A stretch of DNA of 64,000 nucleotides from Lates calcarifer. Its lineage: Eukaryota; Chordata; Actinopteri; Centropomidae. Below are positions 1 through 13,775 of this stretch, piece by piece. The notes under the pieces are model-generated. The model saw only the letters and a program-made list of their open reading frames with translations, was not told where the DNA came from and did not search any database. The stretch is from NCBI RefSeq assembly GCF_001640805.2, contig NC_066843.1, positions 7,585,621 through 7,649,620 on the forward strand. The letters run 5' to 3'. Both the position numbers and the translations under genes were made by a program. Each line of letters opens with the position of its first letter. Within the stretch, counting starts at the first letter, position 1.

Positions 1-526
1 AATGGGGACTGCCAGGGATAGCGTGAGAAATTAAGACAAATAGATGAGTTGAATAAATAAATAGATGTATAAGTGCACGGATGGATAAATAAATTAATGG
101 CAATTCAGTGGTGGGAACTGGCTTTTTTTTCTAGTGGAACAGGTCACTAGGGGGTTGAAGGCGGAGATGGGTGGGTTGGGTGGGTGGTGTCGATCCCTAA
201 AGGATGCTCGGGTTTCAGCTCAGGCCTGGGAGCGATCCACTAATAGGAAGCAGCGAGGAGGCTTTTCCTTGGGGAGGCTGACTTCTCTTTTGTTGTCTGT
301 ACTCACCACTTTATTCAGCCACACTGGAAGGGCAACAACACAGAAAGATCAGAGGAGCGACCTGCCGGAGGCGTCCAGGCTTCTACCTGGTTAAATGAAA
401 CCAGCCAGAGGTCGATGCATTAACTTTCTGAACTTTTTTTGGGCTTTTCCTCTGTGATATTAATAGTGTTCCTCTGTGGACGGCCATCTGGGTTCTACAA
501 GGCTCGAGAGTTCGAGCTGGTACTCC

Positions 527-547
527 CCACCACCACCACCACCACCC
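527..547 (+). repeat. (CCA)n microsatellite
   Basis: This is a short run of CCA/CAC triplets in non-coding DNA. It creates artificial poly-Pro, poly-Trp and poly-Val ORFs in the overlapping frames, which should not be read as genes. Confidence 0.85.
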
Positions 548-1512
548 ACCCCCTCTTTGCCTGAAAAACACTTTCCTTGGGTGTGGCAGCTGGAGCAAAA
601 TAAACGCCTTCTGTTCGCAAGCTGCCAAAGCGCAAGTCACAACACACAGCTGACAGCATGTAGCTTTCTGACTCACAGCCAGGAGCTGGGAGTGTCTTAA
701 TATGGCGTCCTCTGCTTTTTACCCATTTTGTAAACACATTTGAAAGTAGGATGTCACTGAAGACTGTTTGCTCTCTGTTGGCAGGTAGAGAAATAAACAC
801 ACACACTCACTTGCCCTATCTGTCTCTTCTTTTCTAAACAATCTTCCTGAGTTGCAAGAAGATGTGGTCATTGCTGTTCTGATTATTATATAAACATTTA
901 CATAAGCTGATATTTAGTGGAGTCTGACTATTTTAGGAAGGTGTCTCACCAAATGAAAGAATCCATTAGCTGGAAAGTCTCCTGTTAACATTCCTTTTCC
1001 ACTGGAGGGACAAGTTATAAGACCCCCCATGACCAGGTGCTGATGCTTGTAGCAGCATGCCAGGATTTCCTGATGCTTTCCAGGGTGGGGATAAGGCTGC
1101 TCTCCTGTCACATTTCAAGCTGGAACCGGCCCTTGTTCCAAAATGCTGTCGGTTGGAAGTAATGCAGAAAATAGTTATTCAGAGCTCTGACTGGCATTTT
1201 ACATTGTGTAACGTTGTTCTGCAGACAGGAACATTATATATCTTTCAGAGACAATGACATGTAGATTGAGTGCAAGGTTTCTGGTTACTGCTGTGGCTTT
1301 AGATGGGATCTGCAGCACTTTGCAACCTCTCTTTAGGTTATACAGTGTGATTTATGAATTGGATGGGAACGGCCTCATACTGTCTGTTCCTGCGGCGGCC
1401 TTAATCAGTGTGGTCATGTCGTGGTTTCCCGATTTCTGGTCATTCTCACCACTCACTCTGGAGTGATCTTGGAGCAGGTACACATGAAGATGCTGTGGGT
1501 TTTGGAGACCTA

Positions 1513-1561
1513 CTCCTCCCTCCTCCTCCTCCTCCTCCACCTCCTCCACCTCCTCCTCCTC
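1513..1561 (+). repeat. (CCT)n microsatellite, slightly interrupted
   Basis: About 49 bases of TCC triplets are interrupted by a few CCA units. The run lies in non-coding DNA and accounts for the poly-Pro, poly-Leu and poly-Glu ORFs that overlap it. Confidence 0.85.
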
Positions 1562-4500
1562 TTTCTTCTTCCCTCTTGGAGGCCTTTGTTATCCAGTCAG
1601 CTTTGTTTGTGCAGCTGGAAATCTCAACAGGATTACTTCAACACCCCACCTCCCTAGATCCAGAAGTAAGCTGGAGACAGTTTTCTTGGATTTTGAATCA
1701 CCCTATGCAGCCAGTAGAGAGCCTGTAGAAGCTATTCATTTTGTTTGGAACTGAGAGCTAACTTGGTCTCTCCCCCTGACAAGCTCTATCAGATTTTCTA
1801 ATAACTAAAAGACTTTAAAAAAACACTGAGATGGTTTGTTCTGTTAGAAAGAGCTATTAAGATTGTTTATCTTCAGCTTCAGTCTTTAGGCTTCAAGCTT
1901 AAAGACATGATGGAATTAACCTCCAGCCAAACACAAGCCGGGTCATGATAGAGGCCAGACTGCTCCATTGCAACAGACAGATTGAGTGGAAATGGATGCT
2001 GTTTACTTCAAACTAATACGACGACCGTTCCCAACATGTCTATTTCAGATGAGGCTCGTCCAAGTCAAAGTCAAGTACAGCTGCTGTCTCACACCATCTG
2101 AAACGTGAAACCACGGCAATACTCACTTTCAGACCTGTTTTTGCATTTTTGGCAGCCTATTCTACCCAAAACCTTGCGTAAGGCTCGGTAAAGCTGCACG
2201 AGAAGCCAAGATACTTACTGTGGGGTCTTTACTTTTTAAGAACTTTACTCATGTTGCCAGGAAATAAAACAGACATAGTATCCCTCCAAAACTGTGTAAC
2301 TACCTCGAGTCTCTTTCCGTGCACAAATTCACTGATCTTTAAATGCAGGTTGTAACTGTACTGGATCTGCACAATTTTTTTTTTACAGTTTAAGATACAC
2401 TGTCCTTGTGTCAGAGAGGCTAATTGATGTTGACATCACAGAGTTTTTCAAGAGTTACATTTCCTCTTCAAAGCAAGAAATTCTCAATTCTATTAAATGC
2501 TGAGGAACGACTGTGGACTGTGTGGACACAACAATGTTCTCTCTCCAGGCAACCGTGTTTTTCTCCAACAACAGAGCTGTCTTTAATGGATCTGTGTTTG
2601 CCAGAGGAGTCTGAGGTTGTTTTCCTATGCTGGACCATGAGGAGAGATGGAGGGCCTCCATCAATTCATCATCTTATCAGTGGGCACTGGGCAGAAACAA
2701 TCAGGGCGGCTTTGTGTCCTCTGTGTGTTAGCATGTGTAGATGGTATCATTTCCACACCCCCACCCCCCCGTGCAGTACTTTGCTAACGCCTCCTCCTTT
2801 GCTGTGTGTTTGATTTTTCCACGCAGTTCTCTGACAGTCTGCGATGTTCTGAAAATCACAGCAACATCAGAGGAACAATGTGTCACTGTCGCTGTCACAG
2901 CAACACGGTAGTAGAATGGAAATACATTATGTTGTCATGTCTCGAGCTGGCTGGCATGCCATGCAACACATAATCACAAACTCTCTCACGGCAACCACGT
3001 CGTTTCCCAATGAGGCAGTAGAACATGAGAAGGGGTGGAGTTCAAGGTCTAGCAACAGAGTAGAATAGAAGCAGGGATCCAGGACAAAAGAGACCCGTAA
3101 AGGGTTCAAAGCCATTCATTAGCGGAGACCTCATTGTAAAGATAAGAATATGGGAAAGTGTGAGAGGGGCTGAAACTTGAATCAGGCACACCTCAGCCTT
3201 CAGACCTAAGGTTTCTGATGCAAACCAGCCAGACCAAACCTGACGTTTTTTTACTGTGTCACCCAGACCGGTGTGCAGATGTCATGCACTGGTGCTGAAG
3301 GCAATGTGGTTAATACAAGTTCACCTTTATACGTGCAAATCTCACAAATTCACAGCTGAGCTGAGCATTTTTTGTGTGTGGTTTACCACTGTTCCATGTC
3401 AAGCTTGAACTCTGTCAACAGTTTTTACTTTTTCATGTTGAGCAAATCTTTGGACAGTTTGCACATCGCATACACATCCCGCATATAGAGATATATTAAC
3501 ATGCAAACAGAATGATAATGCTGCTCTTTTCTGAAACTGTTATGAGTAAAGCTATATGAAACACTCATTAATTTTTTTTTTTGCTGACAAGAGGAATTAG
3601 GACATACACAGTTCTAAGAAAGCAGTTTCTTAGTGCAGAGCTCCAGAGTTTCTTGAATTGAGAGCTTATTGCACAGTATGTGCTGTAATGAAGTCTTTAA
3701 TAGGGGGCTATAAGAACATGTCTGCTCCAGATGTGTGCTAAATAGATCCCTCTTGATGTGTATTTAATCACCTCTTTGTGGCCTCGTCTTTTGATCTCTG
3801 TGGTGAAGTTTAAAATATACGAGGGGAAGGGAGGGTTGGGGGTGTTACAGTGAGGATGATGCAGCTTTTCAAATCAGGGAGCAGCATAAAGAGGAAATAT
3901 ATGCAAAAGAGAGCGATATGAAAACATGAATAATTTGGAAGCCAGTGACTTAAGTTGACAGGAATAGTATGAGGGTGAAGGTATTACAGTAATTGCCTCT
4001 CAGGCGCCACCCTTGGAGATCCCCCACCCCCCAAATAGGGCAGACTGATGGGGAGGCGGGGGGGTAGTCTGCCGGTCATGCGGGTTATGGCTCCTGAGGG
4101 TGTATGATGCCCTTCTTTTACGCTGCTCTTTGTCTCCAGCTCAACTCACTGCCACTCTAAAAGCCCCACAGCGCATGAACAGCTGCCATAAATAAAGCAT
4201 TGCAAAGTTGCAGTGATTACCTAAGTAAGGAGAGGAACAGAAAACAAGAGGAGCCCCTATGAAACATATAGTTAAAAAAAACTTCTTTGTTCCTGACTCA
4301 ACTATGTTGACAGATTGAACCCCTCAGAAGAGGCTGTACCCAAACTGTCAAACTGTTTGACGAGCGAAAGGGTAATCCCTAATTATATGATGGAAGCCCA
4401 TGTATTGGGGACAACCACTTCACTAATATCTAGCAGCTTATATGCAGTTTTAATGAAGCTTGACTGTGTTAGCACAATAATGAACAAAGAGAGAGGAACA

Positions 4501-7500
4501 TTTTCTCTTGGAGCTAAAATTAAACCTCAAACACTGAGTGAAAACACAAGAAGGAACAGGTCAATATGTCAGTAAATAGGAAGTGTTTTGCTTTAAGCCT
4601 CTCTATCAAACACCATGGTGCAGGTTATCATGACACTGATATAAACATGTAATAAATACTTCTGTATATTTTTCACAAAAAAGGATGTGATATGTGTATG
4701 TCTGTGACATGGTTTGGCAAGTTACAGACATTCCTCTGCCAGGTTTTTTTTTTCTCTGTTCAATTTGTTGTTCCCTAAAATGAGTTCCTCTCCAAGGAAG
4801 ATACTGTGAAATTTTGCAGGCCCCCATTTCATATCTCTCAGTCTGTTCTCCCTCTTGACTGTGCATGTTACGGCGCGACACTGAAACAAACTCTCTTCTC
4901 TCTAGTTTGCACTTCCCCTTAAAACCTCTATTTTTCATTTGTCTGGCCGTGTCAAAACAACAGATCCAGCGGATTTCTTTTTTGGTTTTTGTTGCCACAG
5001 CCCGCGCTCAAATGTGTGAAATCACTGCCAGAATGTGTGAGCCTGTCTGCCTGACAGAATTTTACAACTTTGCTTTCTAGTTCTGTGTAGAAAATATCAG
5101 TAACCATGTGTAGGTATCTAGTCAGTAGATAAGAAATGAATGAAACAAAAAATGGCTGCATGTTTAGCATGCTTAGCTTTAGTATTGACTGTCAACTGCA
5201 GTGGCATTTAGTCTTTTATGAATGTTTTGTTGTAGGTTTGTTGTGTGGACTTGAAATGAACACATTTTCTCTTATTTCACACCACAGTATGAAGGTTTTT
5301 TAAGCTTGTCCCAATGTCAGCTGTGCTTCATCACCATCACTGATTTTGGCATCAGGGAGCTGGTTCTCATTGTGGCACGCAACAGAGATAAGAGCAACGG
5401 TTTAAGATAAGCTCCAGCAGTCGTGACTAAGGTAGAGAGATCTGCATGAGGCTATTTAGTCTCTGCTGTGACCAAAGTCATTTAAAGGACCAGGACGCAG
5501 CTTGGTCGTATCACTCTGCAGCAAACATGAAATCCTCCTCATCCCAGTTACAGTGATACTGGAAACATGAATGCTTTTTCCTGGAAATTGAGGGACGGGC
5601 GATCAATAGCGTTGCTGTGCTAATGTGAAAAGATTTCTCTCACACACACACATCAGACCTGGGGCTCAGTGATGGATAGAGCTGCAGAGAGACGCTACAG
5701 CCACCTGCCAGCAGACGCAGTCCATCCCTGTGTTTTTTGTGGTTGCAGAGATAGCATGGAGCTGCTTGAAAAAAGAAAAAAAAGCCTGCTGTAATGGCCA
5801 CATGTGTGCAGCGGCTTGTGTTAGCCGCTGAGCTCTAGCTGTAAATACAATACCACATAATATGTCATTGCTGATAAAGTTAAAGAAACGGAAAACGGTA
5901 GAGAACAACCGTGGGTGTTCTCAAAGCATGCCATCTTTCAGTTTAGTCACTTCCGCAGAACTGAAGCTCCTGTGGTAGCAGTGGTGAAACTTTGTGGTGG
6001 TAATAGTTGTGTTTTCTCCTGTGTGTCTGACATGTCAACACTTGAACTGGGGAAACTTTCTGACTACACTGCTGCACTTTGCATTTGGAATTTTCCTCCT
6101 AGGAGCCTGAGCTCATCTGCGGTACCTCCCCTCACATTCGCACCTTTTGGTTCACTTCCTTTAAAATACACCTAAAAGTACCTTGGGTCACGTTACATCC
6201 TGTTTGAGTTTAAAGACTTAGATGCCAACACTATTTTTGCTGTTTAGCTGAATATCTCCATCACTCCTGTCACTCAGACACAGACATTATTTCCTGGAAA
6301 TACTTGTATTTCTTTCTCAAACGAATACTGATTATTACAGTTGCAGCACCCGCAGACTATCCTTTGGTGGCCAGAAGAAGAGGGGTGTAGACAGATTGTG
6401 CTCGCAGTTACAGCAAAGCACTCTCAGAGACAAGTAATTCACTGATACCACCGTTAATGGCTGTGAAACTGAACAGGAAAGAACAAATTACAGCAGCAGA
6501 TGCTTTTTGTGCATCCATGATGGATTACCTCGTGACTGTTTTTAAATCTGAGGAGAGATTAAGTCTTTACAACAGAAGAAAAGCCTAATGTCTTGGAGAG
6601 GGAGCAGGAAGTCATTAAATTTCCTTAAAATGGAAAATGTACATGATTAACGTTTTTATATTTCAGTCCTAACAAAGGAGGCCTTTCTGTTACACTCATA
6701 CTGCTGCCTTTTTAGAGCATGTTCTGTGAAGAGACTGTTGAAAGAAAAAAAGTTGCTGAATTTGTTGCTATGTTGCCAATACAGCGACTCATGTGCAGGT
6801 AGTGTGAAGGGCAGGTGGAAAAAGATGTGTTACAGGATGTTTCAGACCACAAACAGCTCAACAAGAAAAAGAGGCACGCTGATCAAATCTAGGTAAACAA
6901 ACAGTAAACGTGTTTCAGTGCAAACAAGATGAACCACAAATGTAAACTGGCCAAACACAAGGTCAGTTGCCGCTCTTATCTAGACCAAAATGTCTATGCG
7001 AGATTGTACATATGAGTGAAACCGTGCGTGTGCAAGGAAACGTGGGCACGCACTATGTGAAGTTTTAGGAAGCTCTATTATCCTTTTAAGTGCCTTTTCA
7101 CAGAGAGGGAGGGAGAAAGTGGAGTGATGTTTAAGTAAGAGTGTGACAGGTAGCAGGTGGTGTAATGGGGCGGCGTTGCCTTGGGTTTTTTGGTTGAGCA
7201 GACAGCCTGCTAATTGGGGCTTATCAGGTGTTTCTGGGAAAAACACCTGAGGCTTTTGTGCAGCCGTCAGTCCCGTGATGGAGAGGGGAAACTTGGTTAG
7301 GATTAGGAGAAAACAAGAGTCAGCTTTCACCAGCAACCAGCAATCCCTTCTGAATCATCTTTTGGATGTTTGAAAAAAAAAAAATCTATGCTCTATATGC
7401 AGCTATTTGCAACTGTGGTTCAGTGGTTGATTAAAGCACACTGCCATCTCAGCATGGCTGCAAAAAGCAGGCGGAGCTGTGAAAATGTAAATACACTGAT

Positions 7501-10500
7501 AGTGTCTGTGTGAATATGCAGCACAAGACCATCTCAGCATTCTTTCTCAAATGATGAGAAAGATCAAATAATTTTAGCATATCCTGTCTCTTGTTTCAGC
7601 TTCCTTTTTCTCTTTGACTCTTCTTTTTACTCTGCTGTCCACAGTTGTCTCTTTCATCACCTTGTCTAACCTGTGCCGCTGTGAAATCCAGACAGGATAT
7701 GTGTTATCGTTCTTTCTGTACCGTCGCGACACCCTCACCTTCTTCATAGCACTTTGACATTTGTTGAAACCAAACATAATCCATCCTTTCTCTCCTGGTG
7801 AAATTAGTTTACTCCTAAAAATGTAATTAATTACATGCATTTTCCAACATGTACATGTGTATATGCACAGCTTAATACAGCTTAAGTGTGTTAAGTTTAG
7901 TTATATATTTCATTTATTAACAGTTTGTTGTTCTCCCTTTCTGTTAGTTAAGAAAGCAGTCATTGTTTGACATGGTGTGGCATTGCCTTATGTCTATTGT
8001 GTGATGTCTGGGTTAACTGTAGGCCACAGCACTGTCGATGGGTCAGGAGGGAGGTGTCACATATAGGAGGAAGCCTCCACTCCCGTCGACCAATCGCCGT
8101 GGAAACGCCTGAAAGGCGCACGACAGGTGTAGGCGCAGGGCAGGGCTTGCAGCACGACTGTGCTGTAGGCAAACCTGCCTATCAGGTTCCCCACACACAG
8201 TGAAATCCCCTGATGACAGACACCAAGGGCTCCAATGGTTTCAGGAGGACCTCGAGCTGTCTGCACGACAGATGGCAAGAGAAGTGTCCTGAGAAAACCT
8301 GATGGAGCTGAGAGAAAGACATGGGATGAAACAAAGGAAAAGCAGTGCTTTTTTCTCTGAGGGGGCTGGAGGCTGGCGAGACACTGAGCTGGTCTATGTC
8401 GGCTGACTTTTCCATTAATAAAATCATTATAGGCTGCAATAATGTAACCTAACATGATTACACTGATGCAGCTGGCACATGTGCTCAGCCTCAAGCCTCC
8501 TATTTGTGTCTATTAATGGAGCTAAAAAGGATGGGGGAGAGACAAGCTGTCCTGATACAGCAGTTCCAACAAGGGAGTGCTCAACTGTAAATAAATTTCT
8601 GCTATGATACAGTCGCAGCAGCCAAATAGAAGTGTGCTGTCCCATTATTAAGGCTGAAGGGCAATGCTCTTCACATTGAAGGAGACTATTGTTCTTTGTT
8701 CCTGCTTGAGGAAACAGCGTGCTGGTTATTACTGGCAACCAATAGCAGCTGTGTGCTGAAAAAGGCCTGTGTGCAGGGGAATGCTCTGCTTTTGCACTAC
8801 ACCGTGTCTGTCACAATCAGCCGCGTGTGTGTGCGAGGAAGGTTTTCCGCCCACACGTAGAGAAAAGCTCTGTAGTGCAACGCATCGCGACTGATGAGCC
8901 CGTGCGTCTATGTGCTCATCACAGTGACGTCTCAGATTCCTGCCTTTGTGTCCAGATGCCGTTCCACATGCATGCTCTCTGTCTGGCTTTGTCTCTTTCC
9001 CCTCTCCATCTCTTGGTCTCTCAGGTTTTGAGTTAAAGCCCAGCAGAACAGAGAGGAGGCTCAGTCCCAGTTTCCACTAAAGCTTCCCAGCTAAGAGCTG
9101 CTGCAGCCGTCCAGGCTAGTTGCAAAGACAAGCATCCGTGTTGAATTACCTCTGGAGCTGGCCTGCAGAGGGATCCTGTTACTTTTGACAGGTTTAAGAC
9201 ACCAGCTCCACCTCTAATTAGATTTCCAGAGCCTCCAACTTTCCTTTGTTTTCAGCCCTGTAGCTGCAGTGCATTTTATTTTGTCTTGGTTTGCCCTTGA
9301 AAAGAGTCATTTGAGGCCACATTAGTGATTCACAGGGTTTTACTTAATTTCTTTTGCTTCATCCATATAAAACCTAAACCTCATTAGGTCAAAGGTTTTC
9401 CTCATTGGTTTCACACTAGCAAGCTTGTTTATGTATTACCTTGTTGGATACATTAGGCAGTAGCAGCATTAGGCCTAATGTCATAGTCATTATTCTGACC
9501 AAGTCTCAATACAGCACACATAGCCATGCAAAATCTTTGGTGTTTTGAATAATTAAAATGGCAATATGTCTGACAAAGTGTTTTCTCAGAAAGTCAAGGA
9601 AGCCCCCACCTTCTCCTCTTGGGTATCTATTTGATTTGCTGTTAGCAAGGGGTGGGAGGTGGAGGTGAGGGCTGACTGACTGATCCACAAGCTATGCTGA
9701 AGTTTCAAGAGGTAGCTCACTGGAGTGGAATGGTTCGCTCCCCTCAACAATGCCGTGTGTTGACAGCCGAGTGCTCGAACAGGGTTAGTGGAATGTCCCC
9801 GCTGCTCAGACATTTGTCTGAGCACCAGCGCTCACAGAGCCTCACAGAGCATTTATTCTTCTACCTGAAGACGATCTCTTTCCTTTGGCAGGTTCAGGGA
9901 GGGAAGGTCTTTGAATGTTGATATGCCTCAGAGTAAATTTATATTTCCCCGCAGAGTCATTTTTTATGATAACGTACAACTCCCTTATGAGCCACTGGAT
10001 AATTACTTTCCATTTGCTTTAGAATTCAACAAGCTGCAATTGTTGCCTGCATGGGAGTTCAGTTTGAGATGTAACAAATGGATACAGTGAGTGCAGTGTG
10101 TTCACTGTGTGGTCCTTCATTTGTGACATGTGATTGCTGAGTCTTTGCTTTAAATGCTAACTTGTCATGATGAATGTTAATATGTTAGATCACCTCAAGG
10201 ATGTGATAATAAGGGGTTTTTATTTTAAAACTCTGGCCTATTGCTCTTCCTTCTTACTTTGACTTTATGTTATTAAAATGGAGTCTTCAAGCGAATTTAG
10301 GAAAATGTCTAGTTTCCACTCTACAGGCCGAGGCACAGGTTGTTGCCTGGATACTTTGTTTTTCTACTGGGTTTTGACTTTGGCGAGTGCATCGCTCTTC
10401 TAAAACGTATGTTTGCTTTGTCACCGTTTATTTCATTAGTGCAACTGAATTTCCCTTGTGGGTAACCCAGGCCTTCTCTTTCTTTCTTTGTGTGTGCAGG

Positions 10501-10673
10501 TGACCCGCATAGAGCTCCCTGAGACGTGACTGTGGGACGGGCGGTCTCCCTCCCGGCCGTGGGCCCTCTTCCTGTCCTCTGAGGCAATGATTATCGCCGT
10601 AGACGCTCTGCACAACTCAGCTGTGTGAATGAATCTTTGCCGTAAAGCCACTGTGCTCTGCCACCCTGTCACC

Positions 10674-11744
10674 ATGGAGAGCAAGTATTCCCAGTACTAC
10701 AATCAGACTCTGATCCACTCCTACTATGCCTATGCTAAGAATATGACCACCCAGGATCTGGATAAGTACATTGAGAGTAAAAAACATCTCACCACCCTCA
10801 ACATTGTCATCGTGGTCCTCTGCACCATCATCATCCTGGAGAATCTGCTGGTCCTCATTGCCGTGTGCCGCAACAAGAAGTTCCACTCCGCCATGTTCTT
10901 CTTCATCGGCAACCTGGCGTTCTCTGACCTGCTGGCAGGCTCGGCCTACATAGCCAACATTTTTCTATCAGGGTCGAGGACTTTTGAGCTGAGGCCCGTG
11001 CAGTGGTTCATCCGGGAGGGCACGGCGTTCATCGCTCTGGCGGCCTCCGTTTTTAGTTTGCTGGCCATAGCTATAGAGCGCTATATAGCTATCACCAAGG
11101 TGAAGGTGTACGGCTCCACCAAAACATGCCGCATGTTCCTCCTGATAGGAGCTTGCTGGGTCACCTCCATCCTGCTCGGAGGACTTCCCATCATCGGCTG
11201 GAACTGCATCAACAACCTTCCTGAGTGCTCAGCCGTATTACCACTCTACTCTAAGAAATATATAGTCTTTGTTGTCACCATTTTCAGCATCTTACTACTC
11301 TCTATTGTCATCCTCTACGTCAGGATCTATTTGATTGTACGCTCCAGCCACCAGGAGGCAGCCAACTCACAGGCCTATTCCCTTTTGAAAACAGTCACTA
11401 TAGTGCTGGGTGTCTTCATCATGTGTTGGCTGCCCGCTTTTATCATCCTCCTCCTAGACTCATCCTGTGGCATACAGTCCTGCAAAGTCCTCTATAAAGC
11501 GGACATCTTTTTTGGCTTTGCCACTCTGAACTCAGCTCTTAACCCAGTGATCTACACGCTGCGCAGCAAGGACATGAGAAAGGAGTTCCTGCGCGTGTTG
11601 TGCTGCTGGGGGGTGCTGCAAAGCGGGCGGCCCTCCGAGCGTTGTCTGGTCCCTCTAAAGAGCTCCAGCTCTCTGGAACATTGCACAAACAAACATGAAC
11701 ATCAGATGACACCCATCATGCAAGATTGTACCACCTGTGTCTGA
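10674..11744 (+). CDS. s1pr2: Sphingosine 1-phosphate receptor 2 (EDG5-type GPCR)
   Basis: This is a class A G-protein-coupled receptor in the plasma membrane that binds the lysolipid sphingosine 1-phosphate. Family members couple to Gi, Gq and G12/13 and act in cell migration, vascular and heart development. The single coding exon encodes 356 aa with seven hydrophobic segments. Visible signatures are an N-terminal NQT glycosylation site, the Arg-Glu pair at residues 114-115 of TM3 that contacts the S1P head group in the family, ERY at 135-137, CWLP in TM6, NPVIY at 290-294 and a juxtamembrane Cys pair at 310-311. I chose the ATG at 10674 for its strong context (GTCACCATGG). An in-frame upstream ATG at 10629 would add 15 residues in a weak context and cannot be excluded. 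DNMT1 follows on the same strand, as in other vertebrates. A splice acceptor about 170 bp upstream implies a separate 5' UTR exon. The assignment to S1PR2 rather than another S1PR rests on overall similarity plus the DNMT1 neighbour. Confidence 0.93.
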   Translation: MESKYSQYYNQTLIHSYYAYAKNMTTQDLDKYIESKKHLTTLNIVIVVLCTIIILENLLVLIAVCRNKKFHSAMFFFIGNLAFSDLLAGSAYIANIFLSGSRTFELRPVQWFIREGTAFIALAASVFSLLAIAIERYIAITKVKVYGSTKTCRMFLLIGACWVTSILLGGLPIIGWNCINNLPECSAVLPLYSKKYIVFVVTIFSILLLSIVILYVRIYLIVRSSHQEAANSQAYSLLKTVTIVLGVFIMCWLPAFIILLLDSSCGIQSCKVLYKADIFFGFATLNSALNPVIYTLRSKDMRKEFLRVLCCWGVLQSGRPSERCLVPLKSSSSLEHCTNKHEHQMTPIMQDCTTCV

Positions 11745-13775
11745 TATGGTGCAAACACATCAGAGTGCCTGCGCGCGTGTGTGTTGTGTCTGTGCTTGTG
11801 TATGTGAGTGTGAGTGAGAGAGAGCGTGTGTGTATATGGCATGAGAGGCTGTGATGAGACAGAGAGATGTTAGCAAAACACATCCTGGACTGAGACGCCT
11901 GGCGAGGCTGACTCTGTCGAGTCTGTGTCTGCAGAGACACGTTCTACAGTGCAGACTCTCTTCTTATTACAATCAAAATTGTGTGAATTCACACAGTCAC
12001 AATCAGCATTCAATCAGTTCACCCATGCAGTGGGTGTAAAAATGCAATATTTCAAGAGGGGACCAATTTAAAATGTGGGAACTTTCAGAAATGTGAAAAT
12101 AGTTTTTTTTTTCATGGGTACTCCCATTAGTTAATATGGAGTTGCAAACCATTTTAATGTATAAGCCTGTCACCTTGTTTTTGTTTTTCTTTCTTAACAT
12201 CTCTGTTAAAAGCCAAAAATGGAAACATAGCATGCATAATGTCATAGTTGTGGTGAGTTGTTTTGGGCCTTTCGAAAACTACATCTGTGCAAAGCTTGCA
12301 AGGTTGCACTTTGTAGATTACTTCAGTGATTGTTGTCCTTTGTAAGGTTTAACCACAATACTCTCCTTAACCGATATATGTGCACATTAGGCTGACAGGT
12401 TCATCACTTGTTCTTTGCAAAACCGGAGGCAGTGATCAGCTTCACTCAGCACTGCACTCCATCAGAAGCCATAATACCATGAGTGCTCCCTCAACAAAAC
12501 CAGGGCTATATATCCCCTATATAACCTTGCTTAAACCATCTGATAAACTACAACAAATTTACATAATCTGCTTACATTTACTGCATGACATTCTAACTCG
12601 TGTGTACGCACTAATGTGTATGATATATTCCAGCTCCAGCTTCCATCACTAACACCCCTTCCCTCGTTTGTCCTCATAATCTGTCCCTCTTGCTATTACT
12701 GTTGTCTTTTGTATTTTAACAGTTTCCATCGAGGAAGGTCCAATCAGAAAGCACATTTCCTGGAGTGAGTTGGCACTGATGAATTTTACTCATTGACAGC
12801 TGTCCAGTGGCTTTGATTAATGGGACAGATGTCCTGACAGTGTTGTAGCGACGTAGCAGCAATGTGCAGTCTCTGCTTGTGCCTTCCTCTTGGGGAATTA
12901 GGCTGAATGTATGTATGAAGTGTTTGGGGCAGGCGCTCCATTGTTGACAGTATTATTGATCATTATGTTGAATTACCAAGTCACTGACGATCAGAGAGTG
13001 GGATGAACAGGGTAGGTCACTCTCACTGTGAAGTCTTAAATAGCACCATGAACAAGAATTTGTTGTGAACATCCTGGTTTAATTTGCTTGCCATGTGCAA
13101 CTTAAGATATAAACAAGTCTCAGCTTTCCAAAGACCCCTCGTCTCCCCTACAAACTGGGAGAAATTCTTGTTTCAAACGCACAGGGTGGATGGGTGGGTG
13201 GGGATTTGCCTCCTTGGGAGGTCAGCTTCATCCTCATTCTCTGACATCCTACAACACACAACTTCCTTCAGACATAGGAAGTCCTGTTTTTCATTGTCCG
13301 GTTCCTGTTGTTCAGGGTTACACTAACCTTCATCCTGTAGTCACACATTTAAAATTCTGCTCTCCCTCAGTGTTTTTGATACTGACTTTTACGTTTAGAT
13401 GGCCAAGTAGAAATGGTGAAAAGCACTTTGGCAGCTTCAGTGATGTTTGCTTTCCCTCCGTTTTTTTTTTTTTTTTTTTCAGATGGAGAGATGTTTTAAT
13501 CTATGTATCACTTCATTGTGTTGCCCGATTCTATGATTTTTTTAATGATAAATATATGAAAAACTATGTATGTTTGTAAGTATGTATGTATGTATCTTTG
13601 TACAGTATGTATGATTTATGTTGTATGAAATGTCTCGTGTGCAATAGCCTTGTGTGTCCAGTAGCACGCTGCCTGTGTTAAACCGGTACAATCTGAAACA
13701 CTAATGTAGGTACATAAACATTTTGTAATTGCATTCCCTTTTTATAAAATAAATGAAATACTGAAAGAATCCATT
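11745..13775 (+). other. Probable S1PR2 3' UTR with polyadenylation signal
   Basis: About 2 kb follow the stop codon. The region is AT-rich toward the end, with GTATGTAT repeats and TTTTTAATG tracts, and it contains no credible ORF. An AATAAA at 13748-13753 is the best candidate for the S1PR2 polyadenylation signal. The 3' UTR extent is inferred from that motif. Confidence 0.55.

Larger units (their letters stand above)
1..10499. other. Non-coding upstream region of S1PR2
   Basis: No open reading frame here resembles a known protein or shows coding composition. The ORFs are short and overlap on both strands. The sequence is AT-rich and mostly unique, with a few microsatellites. A splice acceptor (pyrimidine-rich tract, then TGTGTGCAG) ends at about 10500, just before the S1PR2 coding exon. 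At least one non-coding 5' exon of S1PR2, and its promoter, therefore probably lie in this stretch, but I could not place them. No tRNA, rRNA or snoRNA was recognised. Confidence 0.6.

Noticed and set aside
8057..8738. Cluster of minus-strand ORFs of 85-145 aa upstream of S1PR2
   Set aside because: Overlapping frames all stay open for similar lengths, translations lack motifs, and no splice-consistent set joins them.
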